Assembly (NCBI GenBank): GCA_026126065.1
Contig: JAHCJY010000001.1
Coordinates: forward strand, 248,001-312,000
Origin: Bauldia sp.
GTDB lineage: Bacteria; Pseudomonadota; Alphaproteobacteria; Rhizobiales; Kaistiaceae
Length of the DNA stretch: 64,000 nucleotides
Reading direction: 5' to 3'
In this document: one piece after another, positions 17,553 through 26,124 of the stretch
How positions within the stretch are numbered: the stretch's first letter is position 1
Layout of the letters: each line of letters starts with the position of its first letter
The notes under the pieces: generated by a model
What the model was told of the DNA's origin: nothing
What the model saw: only the letters and a program-made list of their open reading frames with translations
Databases searched by the model: none
Position numbers and translations under genes: made by a program

Positions 17553-18929
17553 GTGAGAGGCAGCAAGTATCTCGTCCTGAAGGGGCGAACGTGGTGGTTC
17601 CACCGAGCGATCCCGCTGAGGTTGCAGCCAGCCTTCTCCGGCCTCAAAACCGTCACCAAGTGCCTCAAGACGAGCGACCTGCACATCGCTCAAGGCCGTC
17701 GCGACCTCGCCTTCGCTCAGACCGAACGAGACTTCCTCGCCATGACCATCGACTCGCCTACCGGGCGGGACAGGGTGACTGTGCTCGGACTGGCATGGAT
17801 CGGGGAAACGAAGCTGTGGCGGGATGATCCGGTGGCGTGGGCCGGGCGTGTTCTCGGACGCGATGATCTAGATGATGATGACCTCGTGACACCCTGGGAC
17901 TTCCTGGAGGAACAGGCAGACGCCATCGGTCGCGAACATGGGCCGGATGAGCAGGGGCGGTTCCTCGAATTGGCGCGGGGAGAACTACCGCTCGACCATC
18001 ATCTCGAAGCGCACCTGAGTGAGTGCGGTATCTCCAGTCGTGCGGTCGTGGAGCGGCGCACAGCGGTCAAGCGGCTCATGGGTTGGAACGGTGACCTGAC
18101 ATTGATGTCGCTCACCCGTGCCAAGGCAGGGCAGTACCTGACGGAGGCTCTTGCGGGCGTTCACCCAAAGACAGCCAACAAGGCCATCTCCAACGTCCGC
18201 CGCTATTGGGATTGGCTCAAGGCACGAGGCCACGTGAATGACAATCCGTGGACTGACCAACACATCGACGGCCGTAAGGCCCGGCAGGAGACGGTCGCCG
18301 AACGCGCATTCACGGACCTGGAGATTGGCCGCCTTTTCTTCTCGCAATGGCCGGACAACATGCGACACGCGGATCGCAGCCGGCTGGAAGATGCCATGCG
18401 GATAGCCGCACTCAGCGGGATGCGGATCGAGGAGATTTGCCAATTAGCGGTCGCTGACTGTGCGGATGGCACCTTCAACGTCCGTCGATCAAAGACCAAG
18501 GCCGGTGTGCGTCGCGTCCCAATTCACCCGGAGCTAGAGGCGATTGTCGCGCGGCGGAGGGCGGGGAAGGCGGCCAGTGGGTTCCTTCTGGACGAGTTGG
18601 GGCGCGGTGGCGTCAAGGAAAGATCGGCACCACTCAGCAAGCAGTTCGCGCGGTATCGGAAGGCAGTGGCTGTTGATGATCGCCAAGATGGCCAGAGGCG
18701 GTCACTCGTCAACTTCCACTCATTCCGGCGATGGTTCGTCACGTGCGCGGAACGCGCGGGACAGGCACCGCACATCATTGAGGCTGTGGTGGGCCACAAG
18801 AGGCCGGGGATGACCCTTGGCGTGTACTCGGGCGGCCCCTCTGTCGAGAAGCAGATGCGATCCTGCATCGAAGCAGTTCGGATGCCGGCAGCCGCCGGAC
18901 AGGACCTAACTGTGACAGGCAGGCAGTAA
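17553..18929 (+). CDS. Tyrosine-type site-specific integrase
   Basis: 458 residues from GTG at 17553, which follows an AGGAGG box; GTG 17550 and an upstream TTG are alternatives. The N-terminus (SKYLVLKGRTWWFHRAIP) is the short integrase-specific domain (DUF6538 type), followed by a SAM-like core-binding domain (about 150-250). The catalytic domain shows Arg in ALSGMRIEEICQL, H-x-x-R in HSFRRW, the second His in VVGHKRPG and the nucleophile Tyr in LGVYSGG. The set is complete, so it should be active. It lies just inside the left attachment repeat and should integrate and excise the element at tRNA-Ser. Confidence 0.92.
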   Translation: MRGSKYLVLKGRTWWFHRAIPLRLQPAFSGLKTVTKCLKTSDLHIAQGRRDLAFAQTERDFLAMTIDSPTGRDRVTVLGLAWIGETKLWRDDPVAWAGRVLGRDDLDDDDLVTPWDFLEEQADAIGREHGPDEQGRFLELARGELPLDHHLEAHLSECGISSRAVVERRTAVKRLMGWNGDLTLMSLTRAKAGQYLTEALAGVHPKTANKAISNVRRYWDWLKARGHVNDNPWTDQHIDGRKARQETVAERAFTDLEIGRLFFSQWPDNMRHADRSRLEDAMRIAALSGMRIEEICQLAVADCADGTFNVRRSKTKAGVRRVPIHPELEAIVARRRAGKAASGFLLDELGRGGVKERSAPLSKQFARYRKAVAVDDRQDGQRRSLVNFHSFRRWFVTCAERAGQAPHIIEAVVGHKRPGMTLGVYSGGPSVEKQMRSCIEAVRMPAAAGQDLTVTGRQ

Positions 18930-19012
18930 AGGTGCGCTGCATCAAATGCTTAGCGACTCGACAGACCTTGTGGGAGAGCAGGGCTTGTGTCGACGCGGAG
19001 TCGGCCCTTCCG

Positions 19013-19798
19013 TTAAAGAGGCAGCTCCGCCTGTGCGACGGGGTCAAGACGGATCACGCCTAACAACTGCCACACCTGAGGACGCTTGGCTTGATTGCCG
19101 ATAGCAAAAGCCATTCCACGCCTTGGGTACTCATCGTTGAACGTGGCCGACATTTCGCGCAGTGCTTCCGCCTCTCCGACATGAAGGCGTCTGCGCCAGA
19201 ACATCGCGTGAGCCTCCCAGTCGCCGTTCGCGTAGTCGTGTCGGCCGCCGTCGTCATCGAAGCGAAACCGGAAATGGTAGGGGGATGGCTCCAGAGCGGC
19301 GAGATCATCATCGAACATGGACACCTGTCCCGCTGATCTCTTGTAGGCGTCCCGTTCCAGCGAAAGTTCGCCCGGCTTCTTGGCTCGCCAATAAAACCGT
19401 GTATTGCGGGGACGGATGATAGCAAGCGACATTCCGGCGTTCGTCGCTGCCGATGCTGAACCAAGGATCATCGGTTCGAGTAGGCGTGACCGTTCACCAG
19501 CCGGCAGCGTTCCTTCTTTCGAGATACTGTCCTCGAACACATGGCAACTTTCAGCCCTCGTGTCGCGTGACGGAGATCGGTGTGTAAAGCTAATCCTATC
19601 CCACCGAGAAAAGCTCGCATCGCCACTTAGATGACGGAAGCGAATAGGAAAAAGCCGTCTCCACTGTCGATCAAGGGTAACCCCGGCACAGCACACCGTC
19701 TCCCCGTAGCGGGTGCTAGGCTGCGGCAGTGCCTTGACGAGAATGACGACGCGCGACGTTGACGCGGTAATCGAAAGGCTCCGTGGCGAGGGGTGCAA
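19013..19798 (-). CDS. Unknown conserved protein paired with DUF488
   Basis: Up to 261 residues. The only usual start codon far enough upstream is a TTG at 19798, giving an 83-base overlap with the DUF488 gene before it. The conserved-looking start (VVILVKALPQPSTRYGETVC) lies inside that overlap, so the real start is probably there and translation is coupled. Other notable parts are CCAGVT, RLFPIRFRHL, RWDRISF and a C-terminal MAFAIGNQAKRPQVWQLLGV. There is no signal peptide or membrane segment. From memory, this family accompanies DUF488 proteins in genomic islands; its activity is unknown. Confidence 0.72.
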   Translation of the reverse strand: MHPSPRSLSITASTSRVVILVKALPQPSTRYGETVCCAGVTLDRQWRRLFPIRFRHLSGDASFSRWDRISFTHRSPSRDTRAESCHVFEDSISKEGTLPAGERSRLLEPMILGSASAATNAGMSLAIIRPRNTRFYWRAKKPGELSLERDAYKRSAGQVSMFDDDLAALEPSPYHFRFRFDDDGGRHDYANGDWEAHAMFWRRRLHVGEAEALREMSATFNDEYPRRGMAFAIGNQAKRPQVWQLLGVIRLDPVAQAELPL

Positions 19799-20228
19799 TG
19801 ATGTGCTGAGCCTGAAGGTGGAATGCCGTCAGACGATCCGTGATCATCAACCTATGACAGACCTCCGGATCGCGTTCAAAGCAAAGAAGACAAGTAGGAG
19901 TGGACAACGCTAGTCCCGCCAATTCCTCCAGCGCAACCTTAGCGCCTATCCCCTCCAAATGGGCGGTATAGACGGCACGGAACTTTGCCATCTTACCGGC
20001 CCGCGCCGCGTCGCGGCCCTCTTTCGGATCACCAAGAGAACGAAAAGAAAGATATCGGATGCCGACGCGGTCCAGTGCCGCACGTAAGGCGTTCTTGGAA
20101 AAGCCCGGCTTACGCGAGAGCGGGAGGGCGCGCACGTCAGCTAGGGCCCTGATCTCCATTCTCCCGAGGGTGGACAGGAAATCCTCGATGCGGAGCCCCT
20201 CGTACCCGATGGTGAAGACGCGGCTCAT
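19716..20228 (-). CDS. DUF488 family protein
   Basis: 170 residues starting MSRVFTIGYEG, the hallmark T-I-G-(Y/H)-E/S of DUF488. It has the DVRALPLSRKPGFSK strand-turn segment, the YLSFRSLGDP motif, and a C-terminal cysteine pair in TCLLCFERDPEVCHR. DUF488 proteins are small cytosolic alpha/beta proteins of unknown biochemistry, proposed to bind nucleic acid or nucleotides. It is transcribed with the overlapping downstream gene within the tRNA-Ser island, which suggests a joint accessory function, possibly defence. Confidence 0.88.
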   Translation of the reverse strand: MSRVFTIGYEGLRIEDFLSTLGRMEIRALADVRALPLSRKPGFSKNALRAALDRVGIRYLSFRSLGDPKEGRDAARAGKMAKFRAVYTAHLEGIGAKVALEELAGLALSTPTCLLCFERDPEVCHRLMITDRLTAFHLQAQHIIAPLATEPFDYRVNVARRHSRQGTAAA

Positions 20229-20968
20229 GTTGGCGACCTCTGTTTCAACCGATCATCAGCCCCGATCTGGTTAACGGTCACTTAACAAAGCGGTTCGTCC
20301 GCCTCGTAGGGATCACCCGGAAAGAACGAACTTCTGCTGTCCCTCACCCGGGCTGGTCCAAGGGCGCGATGCCTCGCCGTAGCAGAACATAACATGCACA
20401 TTCGGCAGGTGCGGAACATCTTGCCGAAAAATCTGAGGGCCTCCTCTCCGAAAGCGGCCACTAGGTCTACCCCCATCGGGGTGTCCGTTTCCCTGGCGAG
20501 AGCACATCGAGCACCGGGAGTAATCAGACAACATCGAACACTGAGAGCACCACAAACCGGAAAAAAGCATTTACAATCAACGCTGCTTGTGCGAGAAACC
20601 GCTATCTCGTTGTCCAAGATGGCGACACGAGGCGATCTCATGTGGTGTTTCTGCATGATTGCGCCTACGGACAATTGCAATTATGCGCCTTAAATGCAGT
20701 GTTCTCAACGGGAATGCGGCGTTTGGCTGGATGGGGTAATGACTCGATGACCTTGACTGGCGAGCCGAGATGGTCCATATCTGCGACAGGATGTGGCCCC
20801 GGTAACGGGAGCCTTAGTGGTCGGTGCACAGTGCTGGCCTCGAAGGTGAAGGTGCGAGCGGTCGTGGACCGCTTTTGCTTGCCGCTGTCGGTCGCAAAGG
20901 CGGGGCGCCCTGCCGCGCGGCGGCTGCGGATGCCACATCCCCCCTCACTCTCGCGGACGGCCTGCTAG
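20229..20968. other. Gap in the island without a confident gene
   Basis: 740 bases between the divergent DUF488 gene and the next plus-strand gene. Two overlapping minus-strand frames (20282-20680 and 20313-20570) code cysteine-rich peptides (for example WCSQCSML and CSMCSRQG in one, FRTCRMCMLC in the other), but neither has a clear ribosome binding site or known domain. A frame-shifted small zinc-binding gene is possible. The promoters of both flanking genes should also lie here. Confidence 0.4.
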
Positions 20969-21484
20969 ATGGCCCGCCTCCCAACCCCATCGGCTCGGCC
21001 CCGTGTCACCGCAGCGACTAGGCGCCGCCTCAATCAGCGGAAGCTTCTCTGGCCAGAACTTGATCCTGAGCTTGTTTGGGATCGCTCCACCTTCACCGGC
21101 TTCACCACCGTACCGCGAACGCTCTCCCTCATTCTTCGCATCGTGGATGGCTTGGATGCCAAAAAGGCCGGACGGGTGTACTTCGACCTTTGGTGCAGGG
21201 CCTTTGATGATTTCGTCATCGAGGTGAGAGACGAGTTCGAGCTGGCGTTCTCCGCCGGGTATGAGGGTCAACGAGCCGTCCGGAGTTGGCGCGAGCGGAT
21301 CGCCGTGCTGACCGATGCCGGGTTCGTCAAGACCTACCGGGCCCCGCATGGCGCTCCCCGCATGATCGTTGTGCTCGATCCGCATCCCGTTGTCGCGGAG
21401 CGAAATCGGCGGGGTCTTGTTGCGGCAGAGGACTGGTTGGCGCTTCAGTCCCTCCTAGTTTCCATAGGAAGTCGGCCGCTGTAG
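20969..21484 (+). CDS. Unknown island protein, probably DNA-binding
   Basis: 171 residues, rich in Arg at the N-terminus (RPRVTAATRRRLNQRK). The body contains DRSTFTGFTTVPRTLSLI, then GRVYFDLWCRAFDDFVIEV, GYEGQRAVRSWRERIAVL and AGFVKTYR. The last third looks like a winged-helix or helix-turn-helix fold (SWRERIAVLTDAGFVK). No membrane segment. I recall similar proteins near plasmid and island genes, with no assigned role. A replication or transcription-control job for the element is a guess. Confidence 0.65.
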   Translation: MARLPTPSARPRVTAATRRRLNQRKLLWPELDPELVWDRSTFTGFTTVPRTLSLILRIVDGLDAKKAGRVYFDLWCRAFDDFVIEVRDEFELAFSAGYEGQRAVRSWRERIAVLTDAGFVKTYRAPHGAPRMIVVLDPHPVVAERNRRGLVAAEDWLALQSLLVSIGSRPL

Positions 21485-21614
21485 TTCTTGCTCGCAAGGG
21501 TATGCCCCAGTGGACATGTAGGGGCGTGGCCGAAAGGGTGTCCACTAGGGTTGACCTCCTCCAACGGACAGGTATCTATGTGGACATCACCCCACCGGAC
21601 ACCGGAGCCCGTCC

Positions 21615-22247
21615 ATGTCAGTCGTCCTTTATGCCCGCGTGTCCACCGTCGATCAGACCATCGAACACCAGCGGTCTCAGGCTGAGGCGGCGGGCTTCAA
21701 GATCGACGGCGTCGTGTCCGACGATGGTGTGTCCGGGGTCAACACGCGGTTGGCTGACCGTCCTGAGGGAAGGCGGCTGTTCGACCTCCTCCGCAAAGGT
21801 GATACCCTTCTGGTCCGGTGGATCGACCGGCTTGGCCGTGACTATCGCGATGTCTGCGACACGATCCGCGAGTTCATGCAGCGCGGCGTCGTCATCAAGA
21901 CCGTGATCCATGGAATGACGTTCGATGGCGCAACCACCGATGCCATGCAGCAAGCCGTCAGAGATGCGCTGATCGGCTTCATGGCCGCCATGGCTCAGGC
22001 ACAGGCGGAAGCGACGAAGGAAGCGCAGAAGGCCGGAATAGCCCACGCGATGGCCAAGGGGGACCGCTATCGGGGGCGGAAGCCCAGCTTCACCCGGAAG
22101 CAGTTCGAGGCGGTCACCAGCCAGCTTGGCCAAGGTCACGGTACCTCGGAGATTGCGCGGGTGGCTGGTCTGACCCGTCAGGCCGTCCTGAGGATCAAGG
22201 CGGCTCCCGACAAGGCGGAGTCCTCCCTCCAGACGTGGGGTCTCTAA
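21615..22247 (+). CDS. Serine recombinase (resolvase/invertase family)
   Basis: 210 residues. The N-terminal catalytic domain starts MSVVLYARVSTVDQT, where the Ser of RVST is the nucleophile, followed by DGVSG and RWIDRLGRD (catalytic arginines). A long helix follows (MQQAVRDALIGFMAAMAQAQAEATKE), then a C-terminal helix-turn-helix (GTSEIARVAGLTRQAVLRI). The size matches small resolvases, not large integrases. It sits in the tRNA-Ser island beside a non-coding stretch with inverted repeats. It could resolve multimers of an excised circular form or invert a segment. Confidence 0.93.
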   Translation: MSVVLYARVSTVDQTIEHQRSQAEAAGFKIDGVVSDDGVSGVNTRLADRPEGRRLFDLLRKGDTLLVRWIDRLGRDYRDVCDTIREFMQRGVVIKTVIHGMTFDGATTDAMQQAVRDALIGFMAAMAQAQAEATKEAQKAGIAHAMAKGDRYRGRKPSFTRKQFEAVTSQLGQGHGTSEIARVAGLTRQAVLRIKAAPDKAESSLQTWGL

Positions 22248-22262
22248 GTCCCCCGTCCCGGG

Positions 22263-22385
22263 TGCCCCCCCCTAGGATCGCCTGGGAGCCTCGCTGCGAG
22301 AGAAGACGGCGATCCGGCACCCGTTGGTAGCCCAGCCGCCTCTCGGCTCTCAGAAGTCATCCTAGGGCCGCTGTAGGGGGGGGTA
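22263..22385. repeat. Inverted repeats next to the serine recombinase gene
   Basis: The 9-bp arm CCCTAGGAT (near 22269) recurs inverted as ATCCTAGGG (near 22359). The outer flanks are runs of C on the left and G on the right, so the symmetry extends further with gaps. The position directly behind a small serine recombinase fits a resolution or inversion site. A transcript hairpin is the alternative. Confidence 0.4.
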
Positions 22386-22536
22386 CTCTTCCAGGATTGG
22401 AGTCCCCATGGCCGGGCTTAACGGCGCGTAACCATGCCAAGCACACGAACAACGGCCAACGCCAATAGTCGTTTGTTATCAGTCGGTTAGCAATTAGTTG
22501 CCGTGAAGGACATCCCCTCCCCCCATCCCAGCCATA

Positions 22537-22567
22537 TAACCTCTATGTAACCTCTATGAGAGAGGTT
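22537..22567. repeat. Tandem 11-bp repeat with overlapping hairpin
   Basis: TAACCTCTATG occurs twice in direct tandem (22537-22547 and 22548-22558). The second copy pairs with AGAGGTT at 22561-22567 to make a 7-bp stem with a 5-base loop. Such short iterated units are typical of protein-binding sites such as operators or iterons. Confidence 0.5.
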
Positions 22568-23030
22568 GCTTAGGGTGTGAGTAGGGGACCCTCCTGTGCA
22601 CCTAGAGGGGAAGGGTGCACACACACCCTCAGACCCACACAACGAACCCCCACAAGGCCCCGTTGCTCGATGGAGCGCCCTTGGCGAGAACGCCAAGCCG
22701 TGGCCATCCCATACCTGTGCGAGGTTTCCCCGTCACTTAACCGATCTGGCGCACATGTCTTCGCGCTAATGTTTTTGGTTTGGCGGGGTCCAATCCCCTT
22801 AAGTCATTGAACCAATATGCTTATTCGACCTAGTTGGGTGATCGTTCTAGGTGTTGACGAAGGGCTTGGCGGAGAGGGACGAAAGGGCTTGGGGGAGAGG
22901 ATGCAAGCCACGCCAGCGCGGCAGCCTTCCCCGAAAAACTCAGGAAAAATCCGCGACACCCCTTCGAAAAAGATCGTCGGTGCCTAACCCCCCTCGCCCC
23001 GTCCCCGTTCTCTTGGTCGCGGCCGAACCA

Positions 23031-23050
23031 CTTGGTACGAATGGTTGGTA
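23031..23050. repeat. 20-bp direct repeat, right copy (possible integrase arm site)
   Basis: Identical to 17524-17543 and in the same orientation. It lies about 70 bases from the tRNA 3' end, inside the element. Confidence 0.6.
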
Positions 23051-23118
23051 CGAGCGTCCCGTGGGGGGACGATCTTAAGCTACTGAGATTGCTGGGTTAT
23101 CGCCGGATACGAGGGGGA

Positions 23119-23208
<90 letters not shown>

Positions 23209-23325
23209 GAACCGGACGCCGTGGTCTAAGGCGGCGGACCATATACAGGGCGGTTGGCGGGTGACAAGCCGCATTGCCGGGCCAAAAGGGCGCGGCGGGC
23301 GTTTCGCTGCGGCGGAGCCGCTGCG

Positions 23326-24003
23326 TCAGGGGCGGGGGCGATCCTCGGCGGGCTTGATCTGCTCCCGCAGGAGGAGCGGGACCTGGGTGAAGGTGAACAG
23401 CAGGGTCAGCGGCATGACGCCGAACACCTTGAAGCTCACCCAGGTGTCGGTCGGGAAGGAACGCCACACGATCTCGTTCAGGACGGCGAGGAAGATGAAG
23501 AAGAGGCCCCAGCGCAGCGTCAGCTTGCGCCAGCCCTCGTCGCTCAGCTGGAACACGGAATCGAATACGTAGCCGATCAGCGATTTCCCGAAGAACAGGC
23601 CGCCGAGCAGCACCGCGCCGAACAGGCCGTTGATGATCGTCGGTTTCATCTTGATGAAGGTGGCGTCCTGCAGCCATAGCGTCAGGCCGCCAAAGATGAC
23701 GACGACGATGCAGGTGACGAACGGCATCACCGGCAGGCGCCGCATCACCGCCAGCGACACGGTGAGCGAGACGAGCGTTGCGATGATGAACAGCGCCGTC
23801 GCGACGAACAGGCCGGCATTGTTGGGATCGGAGCCGGCGATCGAGCCGAGCGCGGGGAACTTTTCGATCAGCCAGGCGCCGCGCGCATTGGCGAAGAAGA
23901 AGACGCCGAGCGGCCCAAGCTCGAGGGCAAGCTTGAGGAGCGGGTTGGGCTGCTTGACATTGCGCGCGCCTGGTTCGTTTGGCGCTGCCTCGAACTGGAC
24001 CAT
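23326..24003 (-). CDS. ispZ: Septation protein A / YciB family inner-membrane protein
   Basis: 225 residues from the ATG at 24003, which follows an AAGGA box and lies 21 bases after the ftsY stop; a TTG six codons upstream is less likely. It has the family opening [20 protein letters not shown] and about five or six transmembrane helices, plus [16 protein letters not shown] and the C-terminal [20 protein letters not shown]. YciB/IspZ proteins affect envelope integrity and septation in the inner membrane. The ftsY-ispZ order is usual in alphaproteobacteria. Confidence 0.93.
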   Translation of the reverse strand: MVQFEAAPNEPGARNVKQPNPLLKLALELGPLGVFFFANARGAWLIEKFPALGSIAGSDPNNAGLFVATALFIIATLVSLTVSLAVMRRLPVMPFVTCIVVVIFGGLTLWLQDATFIKMKPTIINGLFGAVLLGGLFFGKSLIGYVFDSVFQLSDEGWRKLTLRWGLFFIFLAVLNEIVWRSFPTDTWVSFKVFGVMPLTLLFTFTQVPLLLREQIKPAEDRPRP

Positions 24004-24024
24004 GCTGTCAGTGTCCTTCAAACG

Positions 24025-25173
24025 TCAAAGTCCGGCAATGGCGCGGGCGAAATCGCGTGCGGCGAAGGGCTCGAGGTCGTCGACGCCCTCGCCCACGCCG
24101 ATGAAATGCACCGGAAGTCCGAAGCGCGACGACAATGCGACCAGGATGCCGCCGCGCGCGGTGCCGTCGAGCTTGGTCATCACGAGGCCGGTCACGCCGG
24201 CGGTCCTGCGGAAGATCTCGACCTGCGAGATCGCGTTCTGGCCGGTGGTGGCGTCGAGGGTGAGGATGACGTGGTGTGGCGCGGTCGGATCCTGCTTGCG
24301 GATGACCCGGATGACCTTTTCGAGCTCCGCCATCAGCTCGGCGCGGTTCTGGAGCCGCCCGGCCGTGTCGATGATCAGGACGTCGGCGCCGTCCGCCTTC
24401 GCCTCGCGCAATGCCTCGAAGGCAAGGCTGGCGGCGTCGGAGCCGGCCTCCCGCGCAATTACCTTCGATCCGGTACGGCTGCCCCAGATCTTCAGCTGGT
24501 CGATTGCGGCGGCGCGGAACGTGTCGCCGGCGGCGAGGATCACGGAGCGCCCCTCGGCACGGTATTTGGCCGACAGCTTGCCTATCGTCGTCGTCTTGCC
24601 GGTGCCGTTGACGCCGACCACGAGGATGACCTCCGGCTTCCGGTCCGCGATCACGAGCGGCCGTGCGACCGGCGCCAGGACCTTCTCGACCTCTGAGGCG
24701 AGGATCGCCTTGACGTCCTCGTCCGACAACTCCTTGCCGAAGCGCTCCTTCGCCAGCGCGCGGGTGATCGCCGCGGCGACATCGACACCGAGATCGGCGC
24801 GGATCAGCGCCTCCTCGAATTCCTCAAGGATCGCGCCGTCGAGTTTTCGCCGGGTGAAGATCGAGCTGATGGAGCCCGAAAGCGCCGACGACGAACGGGT
24901 CAGCCCGCGGCGGAGCCGGCCGAGCCAGCCGATGCGTTCGGCCTCGGCCCCGGGCGGTTCCGGCGATGCAGGCGGTTCCCCGGCAGCGGCAAGGTCATCT
25001 GGCGGATGAGGGATGGGCTCGGCATCGAGCGTGTCGCGCGCGAAGGGCGGCGGCAACTCGGTCGCAAGGGGCAGTTCGACCTCGGGCGCGATCGGCGGCT
25101 CCAGCGGCTCGGCGGCAGGAGCAGCGCCGCCGCTGAATATGCGGCGGAACAGGCCGCGCTTCTCCTCGGCCAT
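24025..25173 (-). CDS. ftsY: Signal recognition particle receptor FtsY
   Basis: 382 residues starting MAEEKRGLFRRIF at 25173; the ten extra upstream residues of the open frame are unlike FtsY. An acidic, proline-rich A domain spans residues 20-90, followed by the N domain helices and the GTPase G domain: G1 GVNGTGKTTTIGKL near 190, AGDTFRAAAIDQL, G3 DTAGRL near 275, and G4 TKLDGTARGG near 345. It docks ribosome-SRP complexes at the inner membrane for co-translational insertion of membrane proteins. Confidence 0.97.
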   Translation of the reverse strand: MAEEKRGLFRRIFSGGAAPAAEPLEPPIAPEVELPLATELPPPFARDTLDAEPIPHPPDDLAAAGEPPASPEPPGAEAERIGWLGRLRRGLTRSSSALSGSISSIFTRRKLDGAILEEFEEALIRADLGVDVAAAITRALAKERFGKELSDEDVKAILASEVEKVLAPVARPLVIADRKPEVILVVGVNGTGKTTTIGKLSAKYRAEGRSVILAAGDTFRAAAIDQLKIWGSRTGSKVIAREAGSDAASLAFEALREAKADGADVLIIDTAGRLQNRAELMAELEKVIRVIRKQDPTAPHHVILTLDATTGQNAISQVEIFRRTAGVTGLVMTKLDGTARGGILVALSSRFGLPVHFIGVGEGVDDLEPFAARDFARAIAGL

Positions 25174-25458
25174 CAGGCGCCCTCTCGGCCGGCCGCGGCG
25201 CAAGGCTGTACGCCGCCCCGTGCGGCGGACACGGTCGTGTCATTGCCGCGGCGCATTCTTGCCGTTCGGGGCGCGTTGAGGCGTAAGCCGGGACTGGGGA
25301 CCTGGAGCATGTCTGAGCCGCGTGAGGGATCAACCCTACATAGTCCGCGGGCGCAGCTTTTCCAAACCGGACGGGCAGGGTATCGGTGGAGGCCGACGGG
25401 GCGGTGTGGTCGGCACACTGCCGTTTCGACCAAGATCAGGACCGCAGGAGGTGGCACA

Positions 25459-26124
25459 ATGCGCCGGAGCTGCGGTTTCGGACTGGTCATCCTCGCGTTC
25501 CTCGCGGCCCTCGAAGCGGGGGCCCAGGAGATTCCTGTCGTGACGGCCGAACCAGAGGCTGCGGGCGAGGTCTCGGCCGCATTGCCCGCCGATCCGGCGC
25601 CGGTCATCGGCCGCAACAGCTTCTCCCTGATGGTGGGCCTTTACACTACGAGCTTCTGGGCGCGATCGTTCAGCGTCAACGAAGTCGGATACGAGCCGAA
25701 CTTCGTCATCGCGCTCATCTCCGGTCGCGACCTCATCACGACGCCGATCGGCTTCCGCGTCGGGCACGAGAGCGGCATCGCCCTCCGCTTCGGCCAGGAT
25801 TTCTCGGTCGAGATGTGGCGGGCGGTGACGTTCAGCTTTGGCGCCCGGCTACTCGGGCGGGTGATGGTGACGCCGCAGTTCGCGCTTGGGCTCAGTTCCG
25901 TGAGCAACCTCATCGGGGTCGAGCGGCCACGCGAGGCTGCCGAGGAGGACGGGGACATGAGCCGGCTCATCTACAACGGCTCCCAGCTCGCCTGGCTCCT
26001 CGAGGCCTTCCCCTTCATCGAGGTCTTCTACCGGCTGCACCACCGCTCCGGCGCGCTCGGCTTCTGGGGCAACGTGCCGGACGGCCACAACGCCAACGCG
26101 GTCGGCTTCCAGATCCGCTACTAG
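25459..26124 (+). CDS. PagL-like acyloxyacyl hydrolase / outer-membrane protein
   Basis: 221 residues from the ATG at 25459, behind a GCAGGAGG box, with a signal peptide (MRRSCGFGLVILAFLAALEAGA). The body alternates in beta-barrel fashion. The C-terminus carries FIEVFYRLHHRSGALGF and then HNANAVGFQIRY, which resembles the His-x-Ser active-site strand and closing strand of PagL-type lipid A 3-O-deacylases. If that holds, it trims acyl chains from lipid A in the outer membrane. The usual SN pair after the His is SG here, so activity is uncertain. The stop codon overlaps that of the converging downstream gene. Confidence 0.62.
   Translation: MRRSCGFGLVILAFLAALEAGAQEIPVVTAEPEAAGEVSAALPADPAPVIGRNSFSLMVGLYTTSFWARSFSVNEVGYEPNFVIALISGRDLITTPIGFRVGHESGIALRFGQDFSVEMWRAVTFSFGARLLGRVMVTPQFALGLSSVSNLIGVERPREAAEEDGDMSRLIYNGSQLAWLLEAFPFIEVFYRLHHRSGALGFWGNVPDGHNANAVGFQIRY

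Larger units (their letters stand above)
22248..23118. other. Non-coding, repeat-rich right end of the island
   Basis: 870 bases without a supportable gene. It holds inverted copies of CCCTAGGAT/ATCCTAGGG flanked by C- and G-runs (about 22263-22385), an 11-bp tandem repeat with a following inverted copy (22537-22567), two GTGCAC motifs inside 22590-22622, and the 20-bp repeat at 23031. The base composition is patchy, with A+T-rich pieces near 22760-22830. This may be the element's recombination, replication or transfer control region. Confidence 0.5.
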
